The notes under the pieces were generated by a model. That model was not told the origin of the DNA, did not search any database, and saw nothing but the letters and a program-made list of their open reading frames with translations. Of a stretch of 14,666 bases of DNA, positions 7,814 through 14,112 are shown piece after piece (position 1 is the stretch's first letter; every line of letters starts with the position of its first letter). Source of the DNA: Bacteroidota bacterium (GTDB lineage: Bacteria > Bacteroidota > Ignavibacteria > UBA10030 > UBA8401); NCBI GenBank assembly GCA_023229405.1, contig JALNZH010000063.1, positions 1 to 14,666 of the forward strand, read 5' to 3'. Both the position numbers and the translations under genes were made by a program.

Positions 7814-8239
7814 TTATTGCGCATTGACACTTAATAATTGTTCTTGTAACCGGTCTGATGCGGTGTGGAAAAATGTCTCATCATCTGCTGTAACGACGTT
7901 CGGTGTATTTGCATACCATTCGGGATTTGTGCAGATGGAAATCGCAATGAATGCTTTATATCTGGTGCATCCGGACGGATGGTTTTCTCGAACATCGTTC
8001 AAAACACTCAACAATTCCTTCATCTCCGCTGCAGGATACCGCAGCTTCATCTGAGCTGTGATCCGCATCGCCGATTCGATCACCCCCTTATTGTTTGAGC
8101 GCAAACCGGACAATAAATTCTTTGTTGCAAATACGACCACCTTCTCTTCTAAGCTGAGTTTTTTTACAGGTTCCTGTGCTATGCTGAATTGGATTGCAAT
8201 CAATATGATTGCGGCGGCTATTGCGATCTGTTTTTTCAT
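7814..8239 (-). CDS. Small exported helical protein, possibly HEAT-like
   Basis: The 141-residue protein starts at ATG 8239, preceded by GGAGGAAG; the reading frame extends 37 codons further upstream without a better start. Residues 1-21 are a clear signal peptide (MKKQ, a hydrophobic core, then FSIA just before Q22). The mature part is mostly helical: residues 30-65, 69-86 and 93-108 could form helical pairs like the small HEAT-type proteins of this lineage (KNLLSGLRSNNKGV, then RYKAFIAISICTN). It has two cysteines (C91, C103). The repeat assignment is weak and no function is claimed. A terminator follows at 7761-7790. Confidence 0.7.
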   Translation of the reverse strand: MKKQIAIAAAIILIAIQFSIAQEPVKKLSLEEKVVVFATKNLLSGLRSNNKGVIESAMRITAQMKLRYPAAEMKELLSVLNDVRENHPSGCTRYKAFIAISICTNPEWYANTPNVVTADDETFFHTASDRLQEQLLSVNAQ

Positions 8240-8385
8240 GGCTTCCTCCGTAGAAATTATATGTTGGTTCAGTGTCTTTGTATCGAATTGAACGGAGGAG
8301 GGTAGATGAAAGATGTGTGTATTGCGTCTGGAGATGTAAAAAGATGTCAAGCAATAATCACAGTGTGAGCAAGTGCTGTAGAGAA

Positions 8386-8410
8386 TAAAAAAGCCGTCGA
8401 GAGGACGGCT
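8386..8410 (-). terminator. Terminator of the cytochrome c gene
   Basis: AGCCGTC (8392-8398) and GACGGCT (8404-8410) form a 7-bp GC-rich stem with a 5-nt loop. On the minus strand it is followed directly by six T (complement of 8386-8391). It lies about 27 nt past the cytochrome stop codon. Confidence 0.85.
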
Positions 8411-8437
8411 GCGAAAGAGATGCTGTTCTTATTGTTA

Positions 8438-9409
8438 TCATTCTATCTTTTGTACTACCTGATCAATCTTTTTGTGCACTGGTTCAACGGATCTCAAATA
8501 TCGGTAGATTGCTTTTAGTTCCAAACCGGTCATATTCTTAAATGATCCCCACGGCATCGGCGAACCGACAATCTGCACTCCCTGACGAAAACGGTGGACA
8601 AACACCTCTTCAGTCCATGGAAATATTTTTCCCGTTTCAGGATCCGGTGTAATATTCGGCGTTGTGAACATCAATCCCGGAACGGCGTCGGACGGCATTT
8701 GGAATCCTCCCGCAAACGGCTCGCCGATAAACGCGCCGGTCATCATATCCCTGTTTGTATGGCACCCCACGCAGTTGGCAATGGAATGCACAAGATATTT
8801 GCCGTATGCCGACGTAGAATCGGGCGAAACTGAAGACGGTGGTTCACCCATCGGTCCAACTGGTTTAATAAGAAATGCAACCACCGCTTTGCCGAGGAAA
8901 TTAATTTCGCGACGCACAACCTTTTGGTTCACCGGAGAGAGCGTACGGAGATATGAAATTACTGCGGTCAGATCTTCGTCGCTGAGATTATGGAACGGCA
9001 TAAAATCAAAAACAGCGCGGCCATCGGGGAAGACACCGTACCGAAGTATGCGTGCAATTTCTGCATCGCGTAATCCTCCGATACCTGTCTCATTATCCGA
9101 CGTAAGATTGGGGGTTCGGATTACTCCGAATGGCAGGACAAATTCAAATCCCCCTTTTAATTCCACCGGTTCACCATTGAGCGCTTTTGCCATATCGTCT
9201 TTTGCAAAATGGCATCCGTTGCAATGGGCGGGACCGTACACGAGATGTTTTCCGCGGGCAATAAGAGCACTGTCGGTGCTCGCTGTAATCTTCGGATACG
9301 GTGCATCAAACGATTTTGATTGCAGTGCATATACTGCGATCACAAATAACAGAAGAAGGCTTCCTAGAATAATGCCTCCCCATTTCAGAACGCGTTTCAA
9401 TCCTTCCAT
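8438..9409 (-). CDS. Membrane-anchored diheme c-type cytochrome
   Basis: The 323-residue protein starts at ATG 9409, preceded by AGGAG; an ATG 18 codons earlier ignores this site. One N-terminal helix (about 11-29) anchors it in the membrane, with the rest in the periplasm. Two cytochrome c domains follow. The first has C63-x-x-C66-H67 (CNGCH) and a probable distal ligand M137 (DFMPFH). The second has C213-x-x-C216-H217 (CVGCH) and M285 (GSPMPWG). Each also has the TPNLTSD/TPNITPD loop typical of diheme cytochromes related to alcohol dehydrogenase electron-transfer subunits. It probably carries electrons between a dehydrogenase and a terminal oxidase, but no partner enzyme is encoded nearby. 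An inverted repeat upstream (9468-9487) may control it. Confidence 0.9.
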   Translation of the reverse strand: MEGLKRVLKWGGIILGSLLLLFVIAVYALQSKSFDAPYPKITASTDSALIARGKHLVYGPAHCNGCHFAKDDMAKALNGEPVELKGGFEFVLPFGVIRTPNLTSDNETGIGGLRDAEIARILRYGVFPDGRAVFDFMPFHNLSDEDLTAVISYLRTLSPVNQKVVRREINFLGKAVVAFLIKPVGPMGEPPSSVSPDSTSAYGKYLVHSIANCVGCHTNRDMMTGAFIGEPFAGGFQMPSDAVPGLMFTTPNITPDPETGKIFPWTEEVFVHRFRQGVQIVGSPMPWGSFKNMTGLELKAIYRYLRSVEPVHKKIDQVVQKIE

Positions 9410-9467
9410 GAACTTCTCCTTTTGTTTTGGTGAATGATGCTGGCGGGACGACGGTTTGTTCACAGAT

Positions 9468-9487
9468 TTAAGACAAACAAGTCTTAA
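9468..9487. promoter_or_regulatory. Inverted repeat, candidate operator of the cytochrome gene
   Basis: TTAAGAC (9468-9474) and GTCTTAA (9481-9487) are exact reverse complements separated by 6 nt. The site lies 59 nt upstream of the cytochrome start, where a promoter is expected, and has no terminator-type T run. The AGAC/GTCT core is typical of dimeric repressor operators (TetR-like), but no such repressor is encoded here. The decamer AAGACAAACA inside it recurs at 10122-10131 upstream of the doxX-like gene. Confidence 0.45.
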
Positions 9488-9584
9488 TTACGGGATGCAA
9501 AGTAAAAACTTTTACGGAATTTTGAAAACAATTTCGTAGGTGTTGATAGTAACCGCCTGTCGGACGATGGAATTGCTAAGGAAA

Positions 9585-9611
9585 ATTAAAAAAGCCGCCA
9601 AAAATGACGGC
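9585..9611 (-). terminator. Terminator of the DoxX-family gene
   Basis: On the minus strand GCCGTCA (9611-9605) pairs with TGGCGGC (9600-9594) through 6 Watson-Crick pairs and one T-G wobble, with a 4-nt TTTT loop. It is followed by a T-rich tract (complement of 9585-9593). It lies about 27 nt past the stop codon at 9638 and shares its style with the terminator at 8386-8410. Confidence 0.8.
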
Positions 9612-9637
9612 CTTAACGAAACGATTAGTGAAAGCAT

Positions 9638-10078
9638 TTACTGAACGATCAATTGATCGACGGAATATTTTCCCGCACCGCCGATAAGCAAGGCAACCGC
9701 CAAACCAATAACGAGTAAATGATATTCAAAACCTTCGCCGGACTGGTTTCCGAACCAGTTCATGAAAAATCCGTTTTGAAGATGAGAAGTGAGAATAATG
9801 CCGATCATCAATCCGATAAATCCCAGAGCGACAATGCGTGTTCCCAAACCGGCGATCAGCATTAATGATCCAACAAATTCCAGCAGGATGACCGAAAGGC
9901 CGATGATGTACGGCAGTTTTGCCGTGCTGGTCAGGAATCCCATTGTTGCCGTGTAACCGTAACCGCCGAACCAGCCGAGCATTTTTTGAGCGCCGTGCGG
10001 GAAAATGATGAAACCCACGGTCATGCGCAGGATCAATCCGACGATTTCAGTGTTTGTAGAAAAAAGTGTGGTAAGCAT
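9638..10078 (-). CDS. DoxX family membrane protein
   Basis: The 146-residue protein starts at ATG 10078, preceded by AAGGAG; the reading frame runs 34 codons further upstream but without a comparable site. There are four membrane helices (about 12-27, 56-76, 80-98 and 118-135). The family motif PHGAQKMLGWFGG covers residues 27-39, and a conserved aromatic and polar loop (FFMNWFG) follows the third helix. DoxX proteins are quinone-linked or redox-associated membrane proteins whose exact reaction is usually unknown. The upstream region holds a TAnnTTTG element and FNR-type boxes, and the next gene upstream on the same strand encodes a Crp/Fnr regulator, so regulated expression is likely. Confidence 0.88.
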   Translation of the reverse strand: MLTTLFSTNTEIVGLILRMTVGFIIFPHGAQKMLGWFGGYGYTATMGFLTSTAKLPYIIGLSVILLEFVGSLMLIAGLGTRIVALGFIGLMIGIILTSHLQNGFFMNWFGNQSGEGFEYHLLVIGLAVALLIGGAGKYSVDQLIVQ

Positions 10079-10125
10079 AACGACTCCTTGAAATATGTTT
10101 GATAATGGTTGTTTCAAATCCAAGA

Positions 10126-10133
10126 CAAACATA
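10126..10133 (-). promoter_or_regulatory. -7-like promoter element of the DoxX-family gene
   Basis: TATGTTTG on the minus strand (10133-10126) matches the Bacteroidota TAnnTTTG element exactly and would give a leader of about 42 nt. No TTG lies 19-21 nt upstream, which would fit an activator-dependent promoter. Confidence 0.4.
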
Positions 10134-10156
10134 CTGCAAAGAGTGAAGTAGCTGTG

Positions 10157-10170
10157 ATGAAATAGGTCAA
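10157..10170 (-). promoter_or_regulatory. Second, degenerate Crp/Fnr-type site before the DoxX-family gene
   Basis: The minus-strand sequence TTGACCTATTTCAT repeats the left half-site TTGAC of the stronger box 23 bp away. Its right half, TTCAT, matches the consensus ATCAA at three of five positions. Its centre would lie about 43 bp upstream of a start predicted from the TATGTTTG element, near the usual activator position. Confidence 0.35.
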
Positions 10171-10179
10171 GAAATTCCA

Positions 10180-10193
10180 TTGATGTAGGTCAA
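10180..10193 (-). promoter_or_regulatory. FNR-type box upstream of the DoxX-family gene
   Basis: On the minus strand the site reads TTGAC-CTAC-ATCAA, nine of ten positions identical to the FNR consensus TTGAT-N4-ATCAA. It lies 102 nt upstream of the doxX-like start and about 71 nt past the end of the Crp/Fnr-type regulator gene. That regulator has the matching recognition residues, so it is the obvious candidate to bind here. Confidence 0.6.
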
Positions 10194-10263
10194 GGAGATC
10201 ATGAACGTAAATCCAACGACGCAGCGACATATTTTTAACAATAGCGGAATATGATAGGGAGGA

Positions 10264-10863
10264 CTATTTTTTCTTTGTGAGTCGTTTTCTCATCCGGCTG
10301 AGAAATTCTGGCGTGACGCCAAGATACGAAGCAATGTGGCGAAGAGGAATGCGTTGTTCAAACGCGGGATATTTTGCGAGAAGTTCCAGATACCGTTCCT
10401 GAGCGCTGCCGGTGAGATGGGAGACGAGACGGCGTTGATGGGCAATATGCGCGTTGCTGAGCAGGATGCGGAAGAAGCGTTCGAACTTCGGCACTTTATC
10501 CAGCAGTACATCAAAATCATTTCTTTCTATTTGAAACAATTCGGATTCTTCCATCGCTTCGATGGTTAATGTTGCCGGAAGTCCGCTGAAGAAACTCGCC
10601 ATGTCGCCGATCCACCATCCTTCAAGCCCGAACTGCACAATACGTTCATGTCCCTTTTCATCAAGATAATATGCACGGAGCGCACCCGTGTTGATGAATT
10701 GTTCGAACCGCGATACGTCCCCCGCTTGCAGCAGGTACTGTCGCTTCCGAAGTTTTTTTACCCGCAGCAAGGAGCAAAAGAATTTTTTCTCTGCCGCAGT
10801 CAGCGTAATGTGTTTGGCAACATTGTTCAGTATGGAATGGAATGATTCGGAGTTTGTTTTCAT
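10264..10863 (-). CDS. Crp/Fnr family transcriptional regulator
   Basis: The 199-residue protein is close to the family's usual length. Residues 15-125 form a cyclic-nucleotide-binding-type beta-barrel (LLQAGDVSRFEQFINTGALRAYY, then IGDMASFFSG). A dimerisation helix (about 127-150) links it to a C-terminal helix-turn-helix (172-195). The recognition helix reads TPEFLSRMRKR, with E186, S189 and R190 in the E-x-x-S-R arrangement that FNR uses to read TTGAT half-sites. There is no N-terminal cysteine cluster, so it is not an oxygen-sensing iron-sulfur FNR. The effector is unknown; the nucleotide-binding phosphate-cassette arginine is not evident. ATG 10863 lacks a clear Shine-Dalgarno, but no better start is visible. 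It is divergent from the S41 peptidase gene and lies upstream of its probable target doxX. Confidence 0.9.
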   Translation of the reverse strand: MKTNSESFHSILNNVAKHITLTAAEKKFFCSLLRVKKLRKRQYLLQAGDVSRFEQFINTGALRAYYLDEKGHERIVQFGLEGWWIGDMASFFSGLPATLTIEAMEESELFQIERNDFDVLLDKVPKFERFFRILLSNAHIAHQRRLVSHLTGSAQERYLELLAKYPAFEQRIPLRHIASYLGVTPEFLSRMRKRLTKKK

Positions 10864-10966
10864 TGCACGGTACTAAAAATAACTTAAATAATGGTCATGC
10901 CGAACGAAGACCTGATGCTAATATACTATTCAAACTCGGTATTTAACATAGCGACCGAATCATTTG

Positions 10967-10997
10967 TTGTCTTTTAAGCTCTTAGACCGTACGTTTG
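10967..10997 (+). promoter_or_regulatory. Promoter of the S41 peptidase gene (Bacteroidota type)
   Basis: TTG (10967-10969), 20 nt, then TACGTTTG (10990-10997) match the Bacteroidota -33/-7 arrangement, with an exact TAnnTTTG. The Shine-Dalgarno AAAAAAGGAG (11001-11010) and the ATG at 11014 follow directly, implying a very short leader. Confidence 0.5.
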
Positions 10998-11013
10998 TGC
11001 AAAAAAGGAGCCT

Positions 11014-12480
11014 ATGAAAACACCGGTACTCTTTTTCGTTATGCTTATTATTCTTGTGTTCTCGGGATGCGCCGGTTCTGATGCTGTGCAGAAATCTGCT
11101 ATCAACAATCCCGCTACACTCTTTTCCGTCGAACAGGTCCGCAATGACGCAGAGAAAATGTTTACTACTGTAGAGAATGTTCATCCGAATATCTTTTTCA
11201 CAACATCCCGGGAAGAATATGCGGCGGCAAAGGAACATGCATTAAATTCGCTCACGCTGCCGATGACCCGCGTTGAATTTTATAAACAAATCGCACCAGT
11301 TGTTGCGATGATCGGTGACGGGCACACGAATGTGTGGCCTCCGACCGATGAATTTGCGGCGGAACGAACAAAGGGCATGCGGTCGTTTCCGTTCAATGTT
11401 CTGTATGTTCAAAAGAAGGGAATTGCCATTGAGAGAAACTACTCGGAAGATTCATCGATAGTGCCGGGTTCACTATTATTGTCTGTGAATGGGCGAAATG
11501 CCGATTCGCTTTTCCGGTCGTTCACCCGATATTTTTCCGGAGAGCAGGAACGCTACAGGGAAAAAGTGACCGCTACAAATTTTGCGTTATTTTTATGGAT
11601 GCATGATGTTCGTCCGCCGTTTGCCGTATCACTGAAGAGTGGCGATAACGTAGGAGAAATAATATTTGAAGGGGTGGAGATTTCAAGAAAAAAGCTGATC
11701 GATTCACTCCTCTTAACGTCGCAGGACAAGGCTTCGCAGTATACATTTTCCGTCACCGGCGATTCCATCGGGTATATCGACTTTCGCAGCATGATGTATC
11801 TGGAACAGTTCAGGACATTTTTGAAAAATACTTTTACTGAGCTGCAGCAAAAGAAAACCAAAGGATTGATCGTTGACCTGCGCAAAAACGGCGGCGGAAA
11901 TTCGCAGTTGGGGGACGAACTGATTTCCTATTTTAGCGGTACACCATATTCCATGATGAACCGGAAAGAATGGAAGATGAGTGCGGAGTATAAACAATTT
12001 CTTCGTGAGCGGTTTATTCCCTGGTATCTGCGGTGGTTTCCCATAACATGGGTGAACAGCGATGCGCGAAAAATTCTCGGTGCTGAAGACGGCGAAACGA
12101 TATTCTACCACGGCGATACCGCAGCTCCCGGACCGAACGCACTGCGGTATTCCGGAAAAGTGGTTTTCCTGATCGGTGTGAATACATTCTCCAGTGCAAT
12201 GATGACCGTTGACGCAGTGAAGGAATTTTCTCTGGCAACAATCATCGGCGAAGAGACAGGAGGAATTCCGTCATCCTACGGCGAAACGTACGGTTATTCT
12301 CTGCCGGCAACGCGGCTGTGGTTCAACTGTTCTTCTGCATTGTTCGTCCGCGCAAACGGTCGAACCGATGACCGCCGCGGCGTTCTACCGGATATTGAAG
12401 TAAAGCAATCGGACGAAGACACGCAGAAGAATATCGATACCGTGCTGGATTTTGCGAAAGAGTGGATAAAAACACATTAG
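11014..12480 (+). CDS. Lipoprotein S41 family peptidase
   Basis: The 488-residue protein starts at an ATG just after AAGGAG. The signal peptide ends in the lipobox VFSGC, with C19 as the lipidated residue, so it is anchored in the envelope. Residues 40-110 form the S41 N-terminal helical domain ending in GDGHTNV (H104). A PDZ-like core segment follows (about 125-170, PGSLLLSVNG). The peptidase domain spans about 248-465: GYIDFRSM, GLIVDLRKNGGGN (284-296), the nucleophile region TFSSAMM (S393 or S394) and IIGEETGGIPSSYGE. The lysine of the classical Ser-Lys dyad (GKG in CtpA) is not present after the ETGG motif, so the general base may differ, as in tricorn-like members. The substrate is unknown. 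The gene appears monocistronic. Confidence 0.88.
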   Translation: MKTPVLFFVMLIILVFSGCAGSDAVQKSAINNPATLFSVEQVRNDAEKMFTTVENVHPNIFFTTSREEYAAAKEHALNSLTLPMTRVEFYKQIAPVVAMIGDGHTNVWPPTDEFAAERTKGMRSFPFNVLYVQKKGIAIERNYSEDSSIVPGSLLLSVNGRNADSLFRSFTRYFSGEQERYREKVTATNFALFLWMHDVRPPFAVSLKSGDNVGEIIFEGVEISRKKLIDSLLLTSQDKASQYTFSVTGDSIGYIDFRSMMYLEQFRTFLKNTFTELQQKKTKGLIVDLRKNGGGNSQLGDELISYFSGTPYSMMNRKEWKMSAEYKQFLRERFIPWYLRWFPITWVNSDARKILGAEDGETIFYHGDTAAPGPNALRYSGKVVFLIGVNTFSSAMMTVDAVKEFSLATIIGEETGGIPSSYGETYGYSLPATRLWFNCSSALFVRANGRTDDRRGVLPDIEVKQSDEDTQKNIDTVLDFAKEWIKTH

Positions 12481-12520
12481 AAATACCTGGTTTAGATTAA
12501 GGATCAAAAAAAGCTACGTC

Positions 12521-12541
12521 ACCTCGAATTTATTTCGGGGT
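12521..12541. repeat. REP-like palindrome between S41 and metallopeptidase genes
   Basis: ACCTCGAA (12521-12528) and TTCGGGGT (12534-12541) form an 8-bp hairpin with one T-G wobble and a 5-nt loop. The sequence has the general shape GTCA-CC-TCGAA-TTTAT-TTCG-GGGTC, which resembles the dispersed intergenic palindromes of the GTCATCCTGAA...TTCAGGATC type common in bacterial genomes. There is no downstream T run. Only one copy is visible in this window. Confidence 0.45.
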
Positions 12542-12559
12542 CGTGCTCGTAAAAACAGG

Positions 12560-12602
12560 TACTGACATTCCGCCAAACAAACCGGCGGGTAAGCAGTCAG
12601 TA
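12560..12602. repeat. Nested hairpin upstream of the metallopeptidase gene
   Basis: The outer arms TACTGAC (12560-12566) and GTCAGTA (12596-12602) are exact complements. The inner arms CCGCC (12570-12574) and GGCGG (12584-12588) are also exact complements. Together they form a two-part stem with small internal bulges. It ends 47 nt before the ATG at 12650 and has no T run. It could be part of the same dispersed element as the neighbouring palindrome, or a structured 5' leader. Confidence 0.4.
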
Positions 12603-12649
12603 TAACGATACTTTAAGAATGGACAGAAATACGACATGAGAATATTACA

Positions 12650-13027
12650 ATGACCCGTAAACGATTTGAACAGATAGCGCAGGAAGCGTTTGACGCTCTC
12701 CCGGCTAATTTTGTGGAGCGTGTTGATAACGTGCAGATCGTTGTGGAAGATTATCCCAGCGACGATGCGCTCGGCAAAACAACAGCAGACCGGTATTCTC
12801 TGCTGGGATTGTACCAGGGCATACCCTTAACGCATCGCGGACAATGGTATGGCATGAGCGCCACGGTGCCGGACAAGATTTCCTTGTATCAAAAAAACAT
12901 TGAGTCCGTCTGCCCGAACGAAGAAGAGATAGAGTTGAGAATCCGGGAAGTGCTCTTTCATGAGCTCGGACATTATTTTGGAATGAATGAAGCGCAAGTA
13001 CGGAGTGCGATGAAGCGATTTATGTAA
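12650..13027 (+). CDS. Small zincin-type metallopeptidase (PF06262-like)
   Basis: The 125-residue protein contains the zinc-metalloprotease motif H104-E105-L-G-H108-Y-F-G-M-N-E114 (HExxHxxGxxE type). Upstream blocks VEDYPSDDALG (32-42) and SLLGLYQGIPLTHRG (50-64) and the segment DKISLYQKNIESVCPNEEEI (75-94) match the small cytoplasmic metallopeptidase family of the Zincin_1 (PF06262) type. The length is normal for that family. There is no signal peptide. The biological substrate of this family is not known. ATG 12650 has only a weak Shine-Dalgarno, but the N-terminus matches the family. A broken relative of its 3' end lies at 14277-14421, on the far side of the HEPN/nucleotidyltransferase module. 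Confidence 0.88.
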   Translation: MTRKRFEQIAQEAFDALPANFVERVDNVQIVVEDYPSDDALGKTTADRYSLLGLYQGIPLTHRGQWYGMSATVPDKISLYQKNIESVCPNEEEIELRIREVLFHELGHYFGMNEAQVRSAMKRFM

Positions 13028-13041
13028 ACGAGCAATAAAAG

Positions 13042-13061
13042 AAAAAGCCGTCGCGACGACG
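13042..13061 (-). terminator. Terminator of the HEPN/nucleotidyltransferase operon
   Basis: CGTCG (13049-13053) and CGACG (13057-13061) form a 5-bp stem with a 3-nt loop. On the minus strand it is followed by GGC and a TTTTT run (complement of 13042-13046) and then more T. It looks like a shortened form of the terminator at 8386-8410, with the outer GGC pairs lost. It lies about 27 nt past the stop codon of the HEPN-like gene. Confidence 0.55.
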
Positions 13062-13087
13062 ATTCTGAAGGATTGCAGAAATGAAAA

Positions 13088-13495
13088 CTACTCTAACATC
13101 GAATCAGTCCACTCTTTGAATCTAATACAATGTTTCCACAATTGTTCAATATCTTTTATGTCGTATAGTTCCCCACTGTACGAAACGCTGGTCTTGTGGT
13201 CAATAATCCGTTGAAGCTGGTTGATAGCAGATTTTTTCTTTTCTGAGTCTGCAACAAGTTCATTCAATAGTTGGATAGCTTCATAATGATTTTCACTTTG
13301 GCTTTTTACCCCGCCAAACTTTATCGAGACGGCATCGGCAAACGCGATTGCAGCGTGAACAATCAACACACCGGCAGCATTCCAATATTCATACTCTTTG
13401 GCAAGTTCTGCGCCATTCATAAAATTGTTTCCAACGGCGCGATAATTTTTGTGCTTTGATCGTTCAACGGTTGCTCGTTTTCCTGCTCTACCCAT
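13088..13495 (-). CDS. HEPN-like protein, candidate toxin partner of the nucleotidyltransferase
   Basis: The 135-residue protein is nearly all helical. After a basic N-terminus (1-18), the helix AELAKEYEYWNAAGVLIVHAAIAFADAVSIKFG (about 29-61) and the helix with HYEAIQLLNELV (70-81) have the look of HEPN proteins paired with MNT-type nucleotidyltransferases. The classical R-x4-6-H RNase motif is not clear; the nearest is R96-I-I-D-H100, followed by Y106-S107-G108 before the last helix (113-131). Its ATG overlaps the stop of the upstream nucleotidyltransferase gene in ATGGGTAG (13488-13495), so translation is probably coupled; GGAG lies about 11 nt upstream. It may be a toxin or, if the motif is dead, a binding partner. 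Confidence 0.75.
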   Translation of the reverse strand: MGRAGKRATVERSKHKNYRAVGNNFMNGAELAKEYEYWNAAGVLIVHAAIAFADAVSIKFGGVKSQSENHYEAIQLLNELVADSEKKKSAINQLQRIIDHKTSVSYSGELYDIKDIEQLWKHCIRFKEWTDSMLE

Positions 13496-14105
13496 TGATT
13501 ACTTTCTCCAACGATAATCCATAAATGACAATTCCTTCCTTGATGATTGCAGGAATCGGTGATTGTTTTCGTTTTGCACGACGAATAAATTCTTTCTGTG
13601 AAATGATAAACGGTGCAATATTCCCTCCGAATAATTGACGGAATTCGCCGGCGATGGAATGAACAACATCGCTTGCCGCAGTTGTCTGTTGATCTTTCTC
13701 GACGATAAGACAGAGATCAAAATCACTTGTAACTGTTTCATCCTTTCGCGCAACGCTGCCAAACAGGATGACGCTGATGCATTGTTTTGTTAATTTACGC
13801 GCAATAAATGAGAATGCCTTTTTGGAAAAATCTTTTTCAACTGCAAGAAGAGGAAGTACTCCTTCCGAGATGAGGATATGGGCCCGGTTCAGCGTAAACA
13901 AATGATCGCGCCCCCCGCGTCTCCGCTCAATAATGCCAATACCCTCTAGCGTTGCCAATGCTTTTTGACAGGCGCGATGATTCATGCCGGCAAGACGGGA
14001 AATTTCACGGCCGGTAATGCCGTTGGAATAATGCTGCAGTACGCGCAGCACCGCCGTATGCGACCACGTGGAGAAGAGAATGTCTAGAATATTGTGAAAA
14101 ATCAT
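13488..14105 (-). CDS. Winged-helix/MNT-type nucleotidyltransferase fusion, candidate antitoxin and autoregulator
   Basis: The 205-residue protein starts at ATG 14105; a TTG at 14153 would place the upstream palindrome inside the gene and is rejected. Residues about 14-75 form a winged helix-turn-helix (VLRVLQHYSNGITGREISRLAG, then IGIIERRRGGRDHLFTLN). Residues about 95-200 are a minimal nucleotidyltransferase with G116-S117-x-x-R120 and S127-D128-x-D130 (ILFGSVARKDE, TSDFDLCLIV), the metal-binding signature of the MntA type. In HepT-MntA systems such enzymes AMPylate and silence the HEPN toxin. Here the added DNA-binding domain suggests that the same protein also represses the operon through the double palindrome at 14113-14154. 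It is the first gene of the two-gene operon. Confidence 0.82.
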   Translation of the reverse strand: MIFHNILDILFSTWSHTAVLRVLQHYSNGITGREISRLAGMNHRACQKALATLEGIGIIERRRGGRDHLFTLNRAHILISEGVLPLLAVEKDFSKKAFSFIARKLTKQCISVILFGSVARKDETVTSDFDLCLIVEKDQQTTAASDVVHSIAGEFRQLFGGNIAPFIISQKEFIRRAKRKQSPIPAIIKEGIVIYGLSLEKVING

Positions 14106-14112
14106 ATATTTA

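Noticed and set aside
8664..9437. 257-codon rightward frame across the cytochrome gene
   Set aside because: Antisense to the CxxCH-containing gene; composition typical of a shadow frame.
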